DNA of 7,891 nucleotides from Chloroflexota bacterium (lineage in GTDB: Bacteria > Chloroflexota > Anaerolineae > Anaerolineales > JACQED01), in contig JACQED010000242.1 in assembly GCA_016200785.1 (NCBI GenBank), positions 1-7,891 of the forward strand. The letters run 5' to 3'. The notes below the pieces were generated by a model. The model was not told the DNA's origin and searched no databases. It saw only the letters and a program-made list of their open reading frames with translations. Below are positions 1 to 5,067 of this stretch, one piece after another (position 1 is the first letter of the stretch; each line of letters opens with the position of its first letter). The position numbers and the translations under genes were made by a program.

Positions 1-388
1 GGGCGAGCCAGTGCTCGATCATCCAGTCGTTGTAAGCGCGCGCCAGCGCAGAGGCGTAGTAGGGGTTGGCGAGAGTCGAGACTTCGACGATCTCCTCCCC
101 GGTGAGGATGGCGTATTCAAAGTCGTAGCGGTCGAGCAGGAGTTCGCGCATCAAATCGTAGTCCGCCCCGGCGGCAATGCCGTTGGCAGGCGCCACGTCG
201 GCGCGCTTGTAACCTTCGGGGTGAAGCCACGGGCGATGAGCGTGAGGAAAAGAACCCCTGAGGCCGGGCAGCTCCCCACGGGCAAGGTAATCGCGGAAGT
301 AGGGATCCAAATAAGGCAGGAGGACTTCCGCCGTGGCCCAGTCATTATGCACGTCGCAATCAATCACAGTTGACCCCGTGACCGTCAC
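1..388 (-). CDS. Amidohydrolase family protein (PF04909 type), partial, N-terminal part
   Basis: The gene reads leftward off the window edge and 129 codons are visible. The N-terminus contains VIDCDVHNDW (residues 8-17). Further on are LLPYLDPYFRDYL, WLHPEGYKRADV, DYDLMRELLLDRYDFEYAIL and, at the edge, ARAYNDWMIEHWLA. This set matches the amidohydrolase_2 TIM-barrel family, whose members open with an I-D-C-D-x-H-N strand carrying metal-binding residues; the catalytic C-terminal half is outside the window. The substrate cannot be told. The frame is closed upstream by a stop at 410-412 and contains no ATG. The likely start is GTG at 386-388, with GTG 365-367 as the alternative. Neither has a clear Shine-Dalgarno sequence. 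A candidate promoter lies at 429-458. Family is confident, exact start is not. Confidence 0.8.
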   Translation of the reverse strand, partial: MTVTGSTVIDCDVHNDWATAEVLLPYLDPYFRDYLARGELPGLRGSFPHAHRPWLHPEGYKRADVAPANGIAAGADYDLMRELLLDRYDFEYAILTGEEIVEVSTLANPYYASALARAYNDWMIEHWLA

Positions 389-428
389 AATCCATAACGG
401 CGCAGATGACTAACGCAGACAGTGTGCT

Positions 429-458
429 GTTGTAACACTGCCGGCGGCCTAAAGTCAA
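429..458 (-). promoter_or_regulatory. Candidate sigma70-type promoter for the left-edge amidohydrolase
   Basis: On the minus strand TTGACT (453-458) is followed after 18 bases by TACAAC (429-434). The -35 matches 5 of 6 and the -10 matches 4 of 6 consensus bases. The -10 lies inside a small inverted repeat, AGTGT (421-425) and ACACT (435-439), which could be an operator. A second perfect inverted repeat, AACTGC/GCAGTT (460-476, 5-base loop), lies just upstream of the -35. The predicted transcription start near 422 would leave a leader of roughly 35 bases before GTG 388. Judged by eye only. Confidence 0.4.
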
Positions 459-512
459 GAACTGCGGATGGCAGTTGCCGGCGCTCAACCAGAGGGGCGG
501 CCTCACCGCTTT

Positions 513-540
513 GAGGTTGGACGTTTTTAGTTTACTCTGA
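513..540. repeat. Possible degenerate heptamer run
   Basis: The sequence can be cut into GAGGTTG, GACGTTT, TTAGTTT and ACTCTGA. The first unit differs by one base from the GAGGTCG units at 3901-3914. The later units are degraded, so this may be a decayed copy of that repeat type or chance. The rest of the 389-625 gap shows no convincing gene. A 65-codon minus-strand reading frame there has no family features. Confidence 0.2.
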
Positions 541-621
541 TTCACGGGCGAACGCAACAGGGCAGGCGTTTCTCATCGAGGGCCGTGCCAGCTGTCCATT
601 CGCCCGCAGTTGCACCGCGGG

Positions 622-659
622 CGCGGAAAATCAAAGAGGCGCTCTGATTGGAGCGCCTC
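622..659 (-). terminator. Rho-independent terminator of the SnoaL-like gene pair
   Basis: GAGGCGCTC (636-644) and GAGCGCCTC (651-659) form a perfect 9-bp stem with a 6-base loop. On the minus strand the stem is followed by TTTGATTTT, a T-rich tail. It sits 25 bases past the stop codon of the gene ending at 684, in the right orientation. A second hairpin, CGCCCGC/GCGGGCG (601-607 and 617-623, 9-base loop), lies directly beyond and may back it up. Confidence 0.7.
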
Positions 660-683
660 GCTACGTCTCAATTCACTTCAGCC

Positions 684-1109
684 TCAGCTGCCGGGCGGGG
701 GCATAAAGCCGAGCGACACCAGCATGCCCATCTGGTCTACATTGGCCCAGTGTTCGACGACTTTGCCACCTTCCATCCGGACGATGTGCATCTCCGTCCA
801 CGTCCCATGCTTGCCGTTGGCGGGCATTCCTTGAAAGTCACCCTTCATCGTGCCGTGGCCGGTCGCCCGCTGCACCACCTTGTCGCCCTCGGCGATCTCC
901 TCGTCGATATGATAATGCAGATCGGGGAAAGCGCCGCGGAACGCGGTGAAGAACATCTTGAAACCCTCGCGGGTCTGCGGCATGCCCGGAGGCAGGGCGT
1001 GGTCAACCGCGTTCGCGGCGACGGTTTCGTCGACGGTCGCCATGTTGCCTTTGTTCAATCCTTCTTCGATGAAGCGGCGCAGTTTGGCTTTGTTTTCCTG
1101 TGCTCCCAT
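684..1109 (-). CDS. SnoaL-like ester cyclase family protein (copy 1)
   Basis: A 141-residue protein of the NTF2-like/SnoaL fold (PF07366 type), the usual length for a single-domain member. Recognisable parts are the N-terminal helix RRFIEEGLNKGNMATVDE (11-28), H37, AFRGAFPDLHYHID (56-69), IAEGDKVVQRATGHGTMKG (72-90), and the C-terminal GGKVVEHWANVDQMGML (114-130). W121 and D125 occupy the W-x3-D position where the family often has its acid residue. Characterised relatives are polyketide cyclases, but most family members in such genomes have no known substrate, so no reaction is assigned. The start is well supported: AAAGGAG (1118-1124) lies 8 bases before ATG. It follows its paralogue at 1156-1587 after 46 bases and precedes a terminator, so it is probably the second gene of a two-gene transcript. 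Confidence 0.85.
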   Translation of the reverse strand: MGAQENKAKLRRFIEEGLNKGNMATVDETVAANAVDHALPPGMPQTREGFKMFFTAFRGAFPDLHYHIDEEIAEGDKVVQRATGHGTMKGDFQGMPANGKHGTWTEMHIVRMEGGKVVEHWANVDQMGMLVSLGFMPPPGS

Positions 1110-1155
1110 GAGATTTTCTCCTTTGGCTTGAACTGTTATTGAAGTTTCGTCGCAC

Positions 1156-1587
1156 TTATCCGCCGGGCGGCGGCGGCACGACGCCGAGTTGGGTCAACAT
1201 ACCGAGTTGGTCGAAGATGCCCCAACTCTCGACGATCTTGCCGTTCACGATTCGATCGACGCCCATCCCCGTGGTGACGGCGGTCTTGCCGGTCGGCGGG
1301 ATGCCGGCCAATTCGCCTTTGTGCGTGCCGCGCCCCGTCCAGCGCGTCACCACCTTGTCCCCTTCGGCGATCACATCGTCCACCGTGAGTTGAAGGTCGG
1401 GGAAGGCGTTGCGGTACACCGAGATAATTTGCTTACTGCCCTCCGGGCCGGGCGGCAAGCCGGGGAGACTGCCAGGCCCGGAGTTTGTGTGACCCGGGGC
1501 GACAATCTCATCGATCGCCGCCATGTTCCCCTTGTTGAAGCCGTCCTCGATGAATCGACGCGAGATGGCTTTGTTTGCTTCTGACAT
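1156..1587 (-). CDS. SnoaL-like ester cyclase family protein (copy 2)
   Basis: A 143-residue paralogue of the neighbouring gene. It shares the same blocks in order: RRFIEDGFNKGNMAAIDEIV (10-29), AFPDLQLTVDD (61-71), IAEGDKVVTRWTGRGTHKG (73-91), GIPPTGK (95-101), GKIVESWGIFDQLGMLTQLG (116-135), with W122 and D126 in the W-x3-D position. GTHKGELAGIPPTG is the more typical family wording, so this copy is closer to the consensus than copy 1. TAAGGAG (1596-1602) lies 8 bases before ATG, and both copies carry the leader string AGGAGAAAATC, indicating duplication of gene plus leader. Both proteins end in a proline-glycine tail (PPPG or PPPPGG). Upstream is a 120-base leader and a candidate promoter. 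Substrate unknown. Confidence 0.87.
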   Translation of the reverse strand: MSEANKAISRRFIEDGFNKGNMAAIDEIVAPGHTNSGPGSLPGLPPGPEGSKQIISVYRNAFPDLQLTVDDVIAEGDKVVTRWTGRGTHKGELAGIPPTGKTAVTTGMGVDRIVNGKIVESWGIFDQLGMLTQLGVVPPPPGG

Positions 1588-1647
1588 TGGATTTTCTCCT
1601 TAGGCGAATACGAGGCAAAACGACGCGCGATAGTGGTCAGCCGAATT

Positions 1648-1690
1648 GGGCACGGGTCAGATGTATCAGGGCACGGGCACACCTCCTCTT
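1648..1690 (-). promoter_or_regulatory. 5' leader with a direct repeat and an unused ribosome-binding-like site
   Basis: In the leader of the SnoaL-like pair the 9-base string GGGCACGGG (plus strand) occurs at 1648-1656 and 1669-1677, a 21-base period. On the minus strand AAGAGGAGGTG (about 1680-1690) would be an excellent Shine-Dalgarno sequence. The GTG that follows it opens only a two-codon frame (GTG CCC TGA). Whether this is a regulatory leader is unknown. Confidence 0.25.
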
Positions 1691-1715
1691 TGGCTCCAAC
1701 GATTCGAGCGACACT

Positions 1716-1744
1716 ACTATACGCCATAATTGCGCGCCGGTCTA
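1716..1744 (-). promoter_or_regulatory. Candidate promoter for the SnoaL-like pair
   Basis: On the minus strand TAGACC (1739-1744) and TATAGT (1716-1721) are separated by exactly 17 bases, matching 4 of 6 and 5 of 6 consensus bases. The predicted start near 1709 gives a leader of about 120 bases to ATG 1587. A second -35-like TTGATC lies at 1745-1750 but is spaced poorly for this -10. Confidence 0.45.
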
Positions 1745-1791
1745 GATCAAACGATGCTCGATTTTCGGTCACTTGTCCGCCGACGGCGGCG

Positions 1792-1819
1792 TTGCTTCTT
1801 ACCATTCTATGACTATAAT
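1792..1819 (+). promoter_or_regulatory. Sigma70-type promoter reading toward the methylase remnant, DUF559 gene and deaminase
   Basis: TTGCTT (1792-1797) and a perfect TATAAT (1814-1819) are separated by 16 bases on the plus strand. It diverges from the promoter of the SnoaL-like pair. The first intact gene downstream is the DUF559 nuclease 370 bases away, past a methylase remnant and an inverted-repeat element. The promoter may be a leftover of another arrangement, or may drive the nuclease-deaminase pair through a long leader. Confidence 0.5.
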
Positions 1820-1850
1820 CGCCGAGTGCGCCCGCACTTTCGCGAGCTGA

Positions 1851-2012
1851 CCGACCCATGCAGCCCTTCACCTCAGTCACCCCGCCGACCGTGACCGCCA
1901 CGACGAAACGGTGCGGCTGGTCGAGCGAATGTTGGACTTGCACAAGCGCAAAGCCGCGACGACCAGCCCGACAAGCGTCGCGCGGCTGGAGAGCGAGATC
2001 AACGCAACGGCC
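1851..2012 (+). pseudogene. C-terminal remnant of a TaqI/Eco57I-like N6-adenine DNA methylase
   Basis: In the frame that follows the stop at 1848-1850 the translation includes LHLSHPADRDRHDETV, RLVERMLDLHKRKAA and ARLESEINAT. From memory, this closely resembles the conserved tail of TaqI-like/type IIG restriction-modification methylases, where sdPaDrarHDrmV-LVErMLdLHkrLAaArTP-r--lereIaATD is followed by qIDrLVYeLYGLT. Here the similarity stops right after the INAT block: the LVYxLYGLT ending is replaced by the inverted-repeat element. The methylase catalytic domain (NPPY motif) and target-recognition domain are absent, and no start codon with a ribosome-binding site precedes the fragment. It is therefore a truncated relic, not a working gene. 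The match was made by eye. Confidence 0.6.
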
Positions 2013-2025
2013 GTTCGATTTCTTT

Positions 2026-2172
2026 CTCACCCCCGACCCGGTCTCCGACCGTCCCGCTGGGAGAGGGGAGACCGGGCACTGCCGAAGGCGGTGGCCTCCG
2101 CCGTCTTACAAAAACCGCTTGAGCAATCGGCCTGCTCCCTCTCCCGGAGGGCGAGGGCCGGGGTGAAGGCGA
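2026..2172. repeat. Inverted-repeat element with TCACCCC ends and GGGAGAGGG cores (MITE/REP-like)
   Basis: The left arm (about 2026-2070) runs from TCACCCCCGACCC to GGGAGAGGGGAG. The right arm (about 2134-2172), reverse-complemented, runs from TTCACCCCGGCCC to GGGAGAGGGAG. The arms are thus imperfect inverted copies with the same two conserved blocks. Each arm has its own fold: CCCGGTCTCC (2037-2046) pairs perfectly with GGAGACCGGG (2067-2076), and the right arm has CCCTCTCCC against GGAGGGCGAGGG. The centre carries GGCGG/CCGCC (about 2087-2102). No transposase frame lies inside, so it would be non-autonomous. It truncates the methylase remnant on its left and ends about 20 bases before the DUF559 gene. 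Its mobility is inference. Confidence 0.6.
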
Positions 2173-2190
2173 GCCTCTGAAAGGCAAACC

Positions 2191-2583
2191 ATGTCCGACG
2201 AAAAACTCCACCATGTTTACCCGCCGATCCTCCAGCGCGCGCGGGACATGCGCCATCCACTGACGGCGGCAGAGGCCAAAGTCTGGGCGCGGGTGCGCAA
2301 CCGACACCTCGGCTTCAAAATACGACGTCAACATCCGATATTCCGTTTCATTGCAGATTTCTATTGCGCCGAAGCCAAACTTGTCATCGAAATTGATGGT
2401 GATACGCACGCCGATCCGGATCAGGCCGAATACGATGCCGCACGCACTGAATGGTTGGAGGCACGCGGATACCGCGTCGTTCGTTTTCAAAATGACGACG
2501 TTCACCGGAGCCTTGAAGCCGTTCTGGAAGCGATACATGCCGCCTGCCTTGAAAGAACACAAGAAGTGACCCATGACGAATAA
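2191..2583 (+). CDS. DUF559 domain protein, Vsr-like PD-(D/E)XK nuclease
   Basis: A 130-residue single-domain protein, the usual length for DUF559. The N-terminal helical part has YPPILQRARDM (10-20) and LTAAEAKVWARVRNRHLGFK (24-43). The catalytic core follows: RRQHPIFRFIADFYC (45-59) with D56, then KLVIEIDG (63-70) with E67 and D69, H73, and a closing strand GYRVVRFQNDDV (93-104). This order is that of the very-short-patch-repair-like endonuclease fold, so DNA cleavage or nicking is expected from family structure, although DUF559 proteins are largely uncharacterised. All putative active-site acids are present. ATG 2191 is preceded by GAAAGG (2179-2184) six bases upstream. The end overlaps the next gene by 11 bases, so the two are probably translationally coupled. 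It starts immediately beside an inverted-repeat element and a methylase relic, suggesting arrival with mobile DNA. Confidence 0.85.
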   Translation: MSDEKLHHVYPPILQRARDMRHPLTAAEAKVWARVRNRHLGFKIRRQHPIFRFIADFYCAEAKLVIEIDGDTHADPDQAEYDAARTEWLEARGYRVVRFQNDDVHRSLEAVLEAIHAACLERTQEVTHDE

Positions 2584-3901
2584 CCTCCTCATCAAAAACT
2601 CCGACATCGTCACCCTCGACGAGCAAGGCACGATCCTCCGCAACGCGAACATCGCTATCGAGGGCAAAACCATCACCGCCGTCGGCGACGCTCCGCCGGG
2701 CTTTCAGGCCGACGAGGTCATCGACGGCTACAACCACGTCGCCCTGCCCGGCTTCTTCAATGCCCACTGTCACGCGCCGATGACCTTCGAGCGCGGCTGG
2801 GCCGAAGACCTGCCCTTCCCCCGCTGGCTCAACGAGAAAATCTGGGTGGCCGAGAGCGCGCTGACGCCCGACGACGTGTATTGGGGCGCGGCGCTGGCCG
2901 CGTGCGAAATGATCCGCAGTGGCTCGGTCGCCTTCAACGACCACTACTTCTACATGGATCGCGTCGCCGAGGTTGTCGAGGCGTCGGGGATGAAGGCGAC
3001 GCTGACCTGGTGCGTCTTCGGCCTCGGCGACGACAAAGAGGTCGGCGCGAACCTCAACGGGACGCTGGCCTTCATTGATCGGTGGCGCGGGAAAGCCGAT
3101 GGCCGTATTCGGCTGAGCCTCGACCCGCACTCGCCGTACGTCTGCCCGCCTGACCTTCTGCGCCGGGTCGCCGCCCTCGCCGCCGAACGCGGGTTGAGCG
3201 TGCATCTTCACGTCGCCGAATCCCAGGAGCAAGTGGATCGGTCGCTTGCGGAGCACGGCAAGACACCCGTGGCCTATCTCGAGTCGCTGAGCTTCTTCGA
3301 CGGCCCGTGTGTCGCGGCCCACTGCCTGCGCGTGACTGACGACGACCTCGGCATCCTCGCCCGCCGAAAAGTCACGGTGGCTCACACGCCGATCACTTAC
3401 ATGAAACTGGCGATGCCCGCGAACGACCTGTCGCGCTTCACCGCGCGCAGCATCAACGTCGCCATCGGCACCGACGGCCCCGGCTCGAACTCGGACATGG
3501 ACATGCCGGCGCAAATCCGGCAGACGGCGATCCTGCAGAAGTACGATCAACGCAACCCGGAGGCCGTGCCCGGCGACACCGCGCTGAGAATGGCAACGCA
3601 GAACGGCGCGCGAGCGATGGGCTTCGCGGCCTCCGGCGTCATCGCGCCGGGCCGCGCCGCCGACATCACTCTCTTCGACTTCGACAAGCCCCACCTGTGC
3701 CCGCGCCACAACCTTATCGCTAACCTCGTCCATTCGGCGAAGGGCAGTGACGTGAGTCACGTCATCGTGGATGGCAAATTGCTCTACCGCGATGGCGAAC
3801 TGCTGACGCTGGACGAGGACAAGATACTGCGCGAGGCGGAGAGCCACGCTTTCAGGATGGTGGGGACAGAGATGAGGCAGGTGAGGAAGTATACGAGTTA
3901 G
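2573..3901 (+). CDS. mtaD: Amidohydrolase, probable 5-methylthioadenosine/S-adenosylhomocysteine deaminase type
   Basis: A complete 442-residue metal-dependent amidohydrolase. Small beta-sandwich strands at both ends (about 1-58 and 355-405) flank a TIM barrel. Visible signature residues are H65 and H67 in NAHCHAPMTFERG, DPHSPY with H186, HLHVAESQ with zinc ligand H213 and E216, VAAHC with H250, and GTDGPGSNSDMDM with zinc ligand D301. All are in the order known for the MTA/SAH deaminase, guanine deaminase and AtzA/TrzN group. Length and the ERGWAEDLPFPRWL block fit the MtaD subgroup, which removes ammonia from methylthioadenosine or S-adenosylhomocysteine. The 270s motif reads VAHTPITYMKLA instead of the commoner VAHNPxSNMKLA, so a related substrate is possible. 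ATG 2573 lies inside the end of the DUF559 gene with only a weak AAGAAG upstream, suggesting coupling. It converges on the LCP gene. Confidence 0.75.
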   Translation: MTNNLLIKNSDIVTLDEQGTILRNANIAIEGKTITAVGDAPPGFQADEVIDGYNHVALPGFFNAHCHAPMTFERGWAEDLPFPRWLNEKIWVAESALTPDDVYWGAALAACEMIRSGSVAFNDHYFYMDRVAEVVEASGMKATLTWCVFGLGDDKEVGANLNGTLAFIDRWRGKADGRIRLSLDPHSPYVCPPDLLRRVAALAAERGLSVHLHVAESQEQVDRSLAEHGKTPVAYLESLSFFDGPCVAAHCLRVTDDDLGILARRKVTVAHTPITYMKLAMPANDLSRFTARSINVAIGTDGPGSNSDMDMPAQIRQTAILQKYDQRNPEAVPGDTALRMATQNGARAMGFAASGVIAPGRAADITLFDFDKPHLCPRHNLIANLVHSAKGSDVSHVIVDGKLLYRDGELLTLDEDKILREAESHAFRMVGTEMRQVRKYTS

Positions 3902-3928
3902 AGGTCGGAGGTCGGAAGTTGGAGGTTA
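3901..3928. repeat. Four tandem heptamers filling the gap between convergent stop codons
   Basis: The units are GAGGTCG, GAGGTCG, GAAGTTG and GAGGTTA. The first base is the G of the deaminase TAG stop (3899-3901), and the last three bases TTA are the complement of the LCP gene's TAA stop. Four units of seven cover the entire junction with nothing left over. No terminator hairpin is visible between the genes. Confidence 0.75.
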
Positions 3929-4957
3929 TTCGCCAAACATATCCAGAAGCACAGGGTTGATGTTTTCCCAAACCGGCGCCTGCACCGCCGCGCCGCCGCT
4001 CGTCGTGAACGGGCGCACCATGTCGCCCTCGATCACTCTGCGGTCAACCCCGCCCGGCCCCACGCGCAGGATCGTCGGCGCGAGGCGCAGGAGCGCGATC
4101 GGATCGAGGTCGGTGTCAATCGAGGCGCGAACGGCAAGAGCAAGTTTCGGCAGATACGGCCAGGCAGAAGGTTGCAGAAGTCGGTTGAAGAATGCCTGCA
4201 TCACGAGACCCTGCCGCTCGGCCCGCTTGAAGTCGCTGGAGCCGTGCCGGATGCGGGCGTAAGCCAACGCCCGTTCGCCGCCCATGTGTTGGGGCCCGGC
4301 ATTGAACTCGACGACGGTCGTGCCGTAATCGTAAGTCGGATACTCGTAATCAATCAGCGGCGCGGGCACTTCGACTTCGATACCCCCAACCGAATCCACG
4401 ATCCTCACAAAGCCCACAAAGTCAAGACGAACATAGTAGTCCACCGGCACACCGAAATTCGCCGAGACCGTCTGCATCGCCGCAGCGGGGCCGGCGCCGC
4501 GTTGGGAGGCCTCCGCGAAGAAGTGCGCCGTGTTGATTCGATTCTCGCCGTGACCGGGGATCGTCACCCACAGGTCGCGCGGAATCGAGAGCATCCCAAC
4601 GTATTGCCCCTTGGGATTCACGGTGGCCAGGATCATCGTGTCACTTCGGCTGGGGCCGGTCTCGTTTGGCCGCCGGTCAAGGCCGAGGATCAGAACGTTG
4701 GCGCGCGGCGGAGGGACAAACAAGAGAAAAGCGACGATCCCGCCGAGGGCCGCAATCAACGGGCCGCTGACGCCGAAGGCGAGCCACAACAGCGTTGGCC
4801 GATATCGGCGCGGCCTCGGCCGTCGAATGGGCCGAAGCGGCTGTGTGTCTCCCTCGGGTGGGCGATTGGGTTGTGTCGCTCCTTCCGGCACACGCGCCGC
4901 GCGGTTGGGCTGCGTGTCTTCCCAGTAATTCGAGGGGAGAGGAAAATGGTCAGGCAT
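3926..4957 (-). CDS. LytR-CpsA-Psr (LCP) family cell-envelope protein
   Basis: A 343-residue membrane-anchored protein. A basic, proline-rich N-terminal tail (1-53) contains three copies of a TQP-centred motif (15-17, 28-30, 38-40). One transmembrane segment follows at about 55-81, then an external LCP domain from about 86. LCP hallmarks are LILGLDRR (89-96), RSDTM (104-108), SIPRDLW (124-130), N142, DFVGFVRIVDSVGGI (179-193) and ARIRHGSSDFKRAERQ (234-249), which carry the arginines and aspartates that bind lipid pyrophosphate. Family members transfer undecaprenyl-linked glycopolymers to the cell wall or other acceptors; the acceptor here is unknown, particularly if the cell lacks a classical wall. 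No separate C-terminal LytR_C domain is present. ATG 4957 has no Shine-Dalgarno sequence, but a TAAAAT box sits 8 bases upstream. Divergent from ffh. Confidence 0.9.
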   Translation of the reverse strand: MPDHFPLPSNYWEDTQPNRAARVPEGATQPNRPPEGDTQPLRPIRRPRPRRYRPTLLWLAFGVSGPLIAALGGIVAFLLFVPPPRANVLILGLDRRPNETGPSRSDTMILATVNPKGQYVGMLSIPRDLWVTIPGHGENRINTAHFFAEASQRGAGPAAAMQTVSANFGVPVDYYVRLDFVGFVRIVDSVGGIEVEVPAPLIDYEYPTYDYGTTVVEFNAGPQHMGGERALAYARIRHGSSDFKRAERQGLVMQAFFNRLLQPSAWPYLPKLALAVRASIDTDLDPIALLRLAPTILRVGPGGVDRRVIEGDMVRPFTTSGGAAVQAPVWENINPVLLDMFGE

Positions 4958-4965
4958 CGAGAGGT

Positions 4966-4971
4966 ATTTTA
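4966..4971 (-). promoter_or_regulatory. Candidate -10 box of the LCP gene, implying a leaderless or near-leaderless transcript
   Basis: On the minus strand TAAAAT (4966-4971) ends 8 bases before the ATG at 4957, and TG directly precedes the box. Transcription would start at about 4957-4959, on or next to the start codon, which fits the missing Shine-Dalgarno sequence. No good -35 is visible at 16-19 bases. Confidence 0.4.
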
Positions 4972-4996
4972 CATCGGAAGTGGAATTGGCCGACCA

Positions 4997-5025
4997 TTGA
5001 CGAAACGATCATCCCGGGATAAAAT
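4997..5025 (+). promoter_or_regulatory. Sigma70-type promoter of ffh
   Basis: TTGACG (4997-5002) and TAAAAT (5020-5025) are separated by 17 bases, each matching 5 of 6 consensus bases. The predicted start near 5032 gives a leader of about 36 bases before ATG 5068. It is divergent from the LCP gene, so the two promoters share about 50 bases and could interfere or be co-regulated. Confidence 0.7.
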
Positions 5026-5067
5026 GCCGCGTCTGCCCTGCCCGGTGGACAGAGCGGACGCGCGGCG

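Noticed and set aside
11..373. 120-codon plus-strand frame at the left edge
   Set aside because: The minus-strand frame over the same bases has continuous amidohydrolase motifs, so this is a shadow.
360..557. 65-codon minus-strand frame ending in MDCDGHGVNCD
   Set aside because: The end mimics the amidohydrolase I-D-C-D-x-H start in another frame, which briefly suggested a frameshift. The true VIDCDVHN lies in the other frame and the upstream part looks non-coding.
1371..2030. 219-codon minus-strand frame upstream of the SnoaL-like gene
   Set aside because: It runs through the promoter region and into the SnoaL-like gene out of frame; no conserved motifs.
2026..2172. Ordinary terminator of an upstream gene
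   Set aside because: There is no intact upstream gene, no T-run follows the stems, and the paired-arm layout of about 150 bp is larger than a terminator.
1911..2180. Intact 89-residue protein from GTG 1911
   Set aside because: Only the first third resembles a protein family, the methylase tail. The rest is translated inverted repeat, and no ribosome-binding site precedes it.
2384..3847. 487-codon open frame on the minus strand
   Set aside because: It is the antisense shadow of the deaminase gene: composition is arginine/valine-rich with no family motifs, while the plus frame has all metal ligands.
5026..5067. 4.5S/SRP RNA or a structured leader upstream of ffh
   Set aside because: The leader is only about 36 bases and has no SRP RNA tetraloop hairpin.
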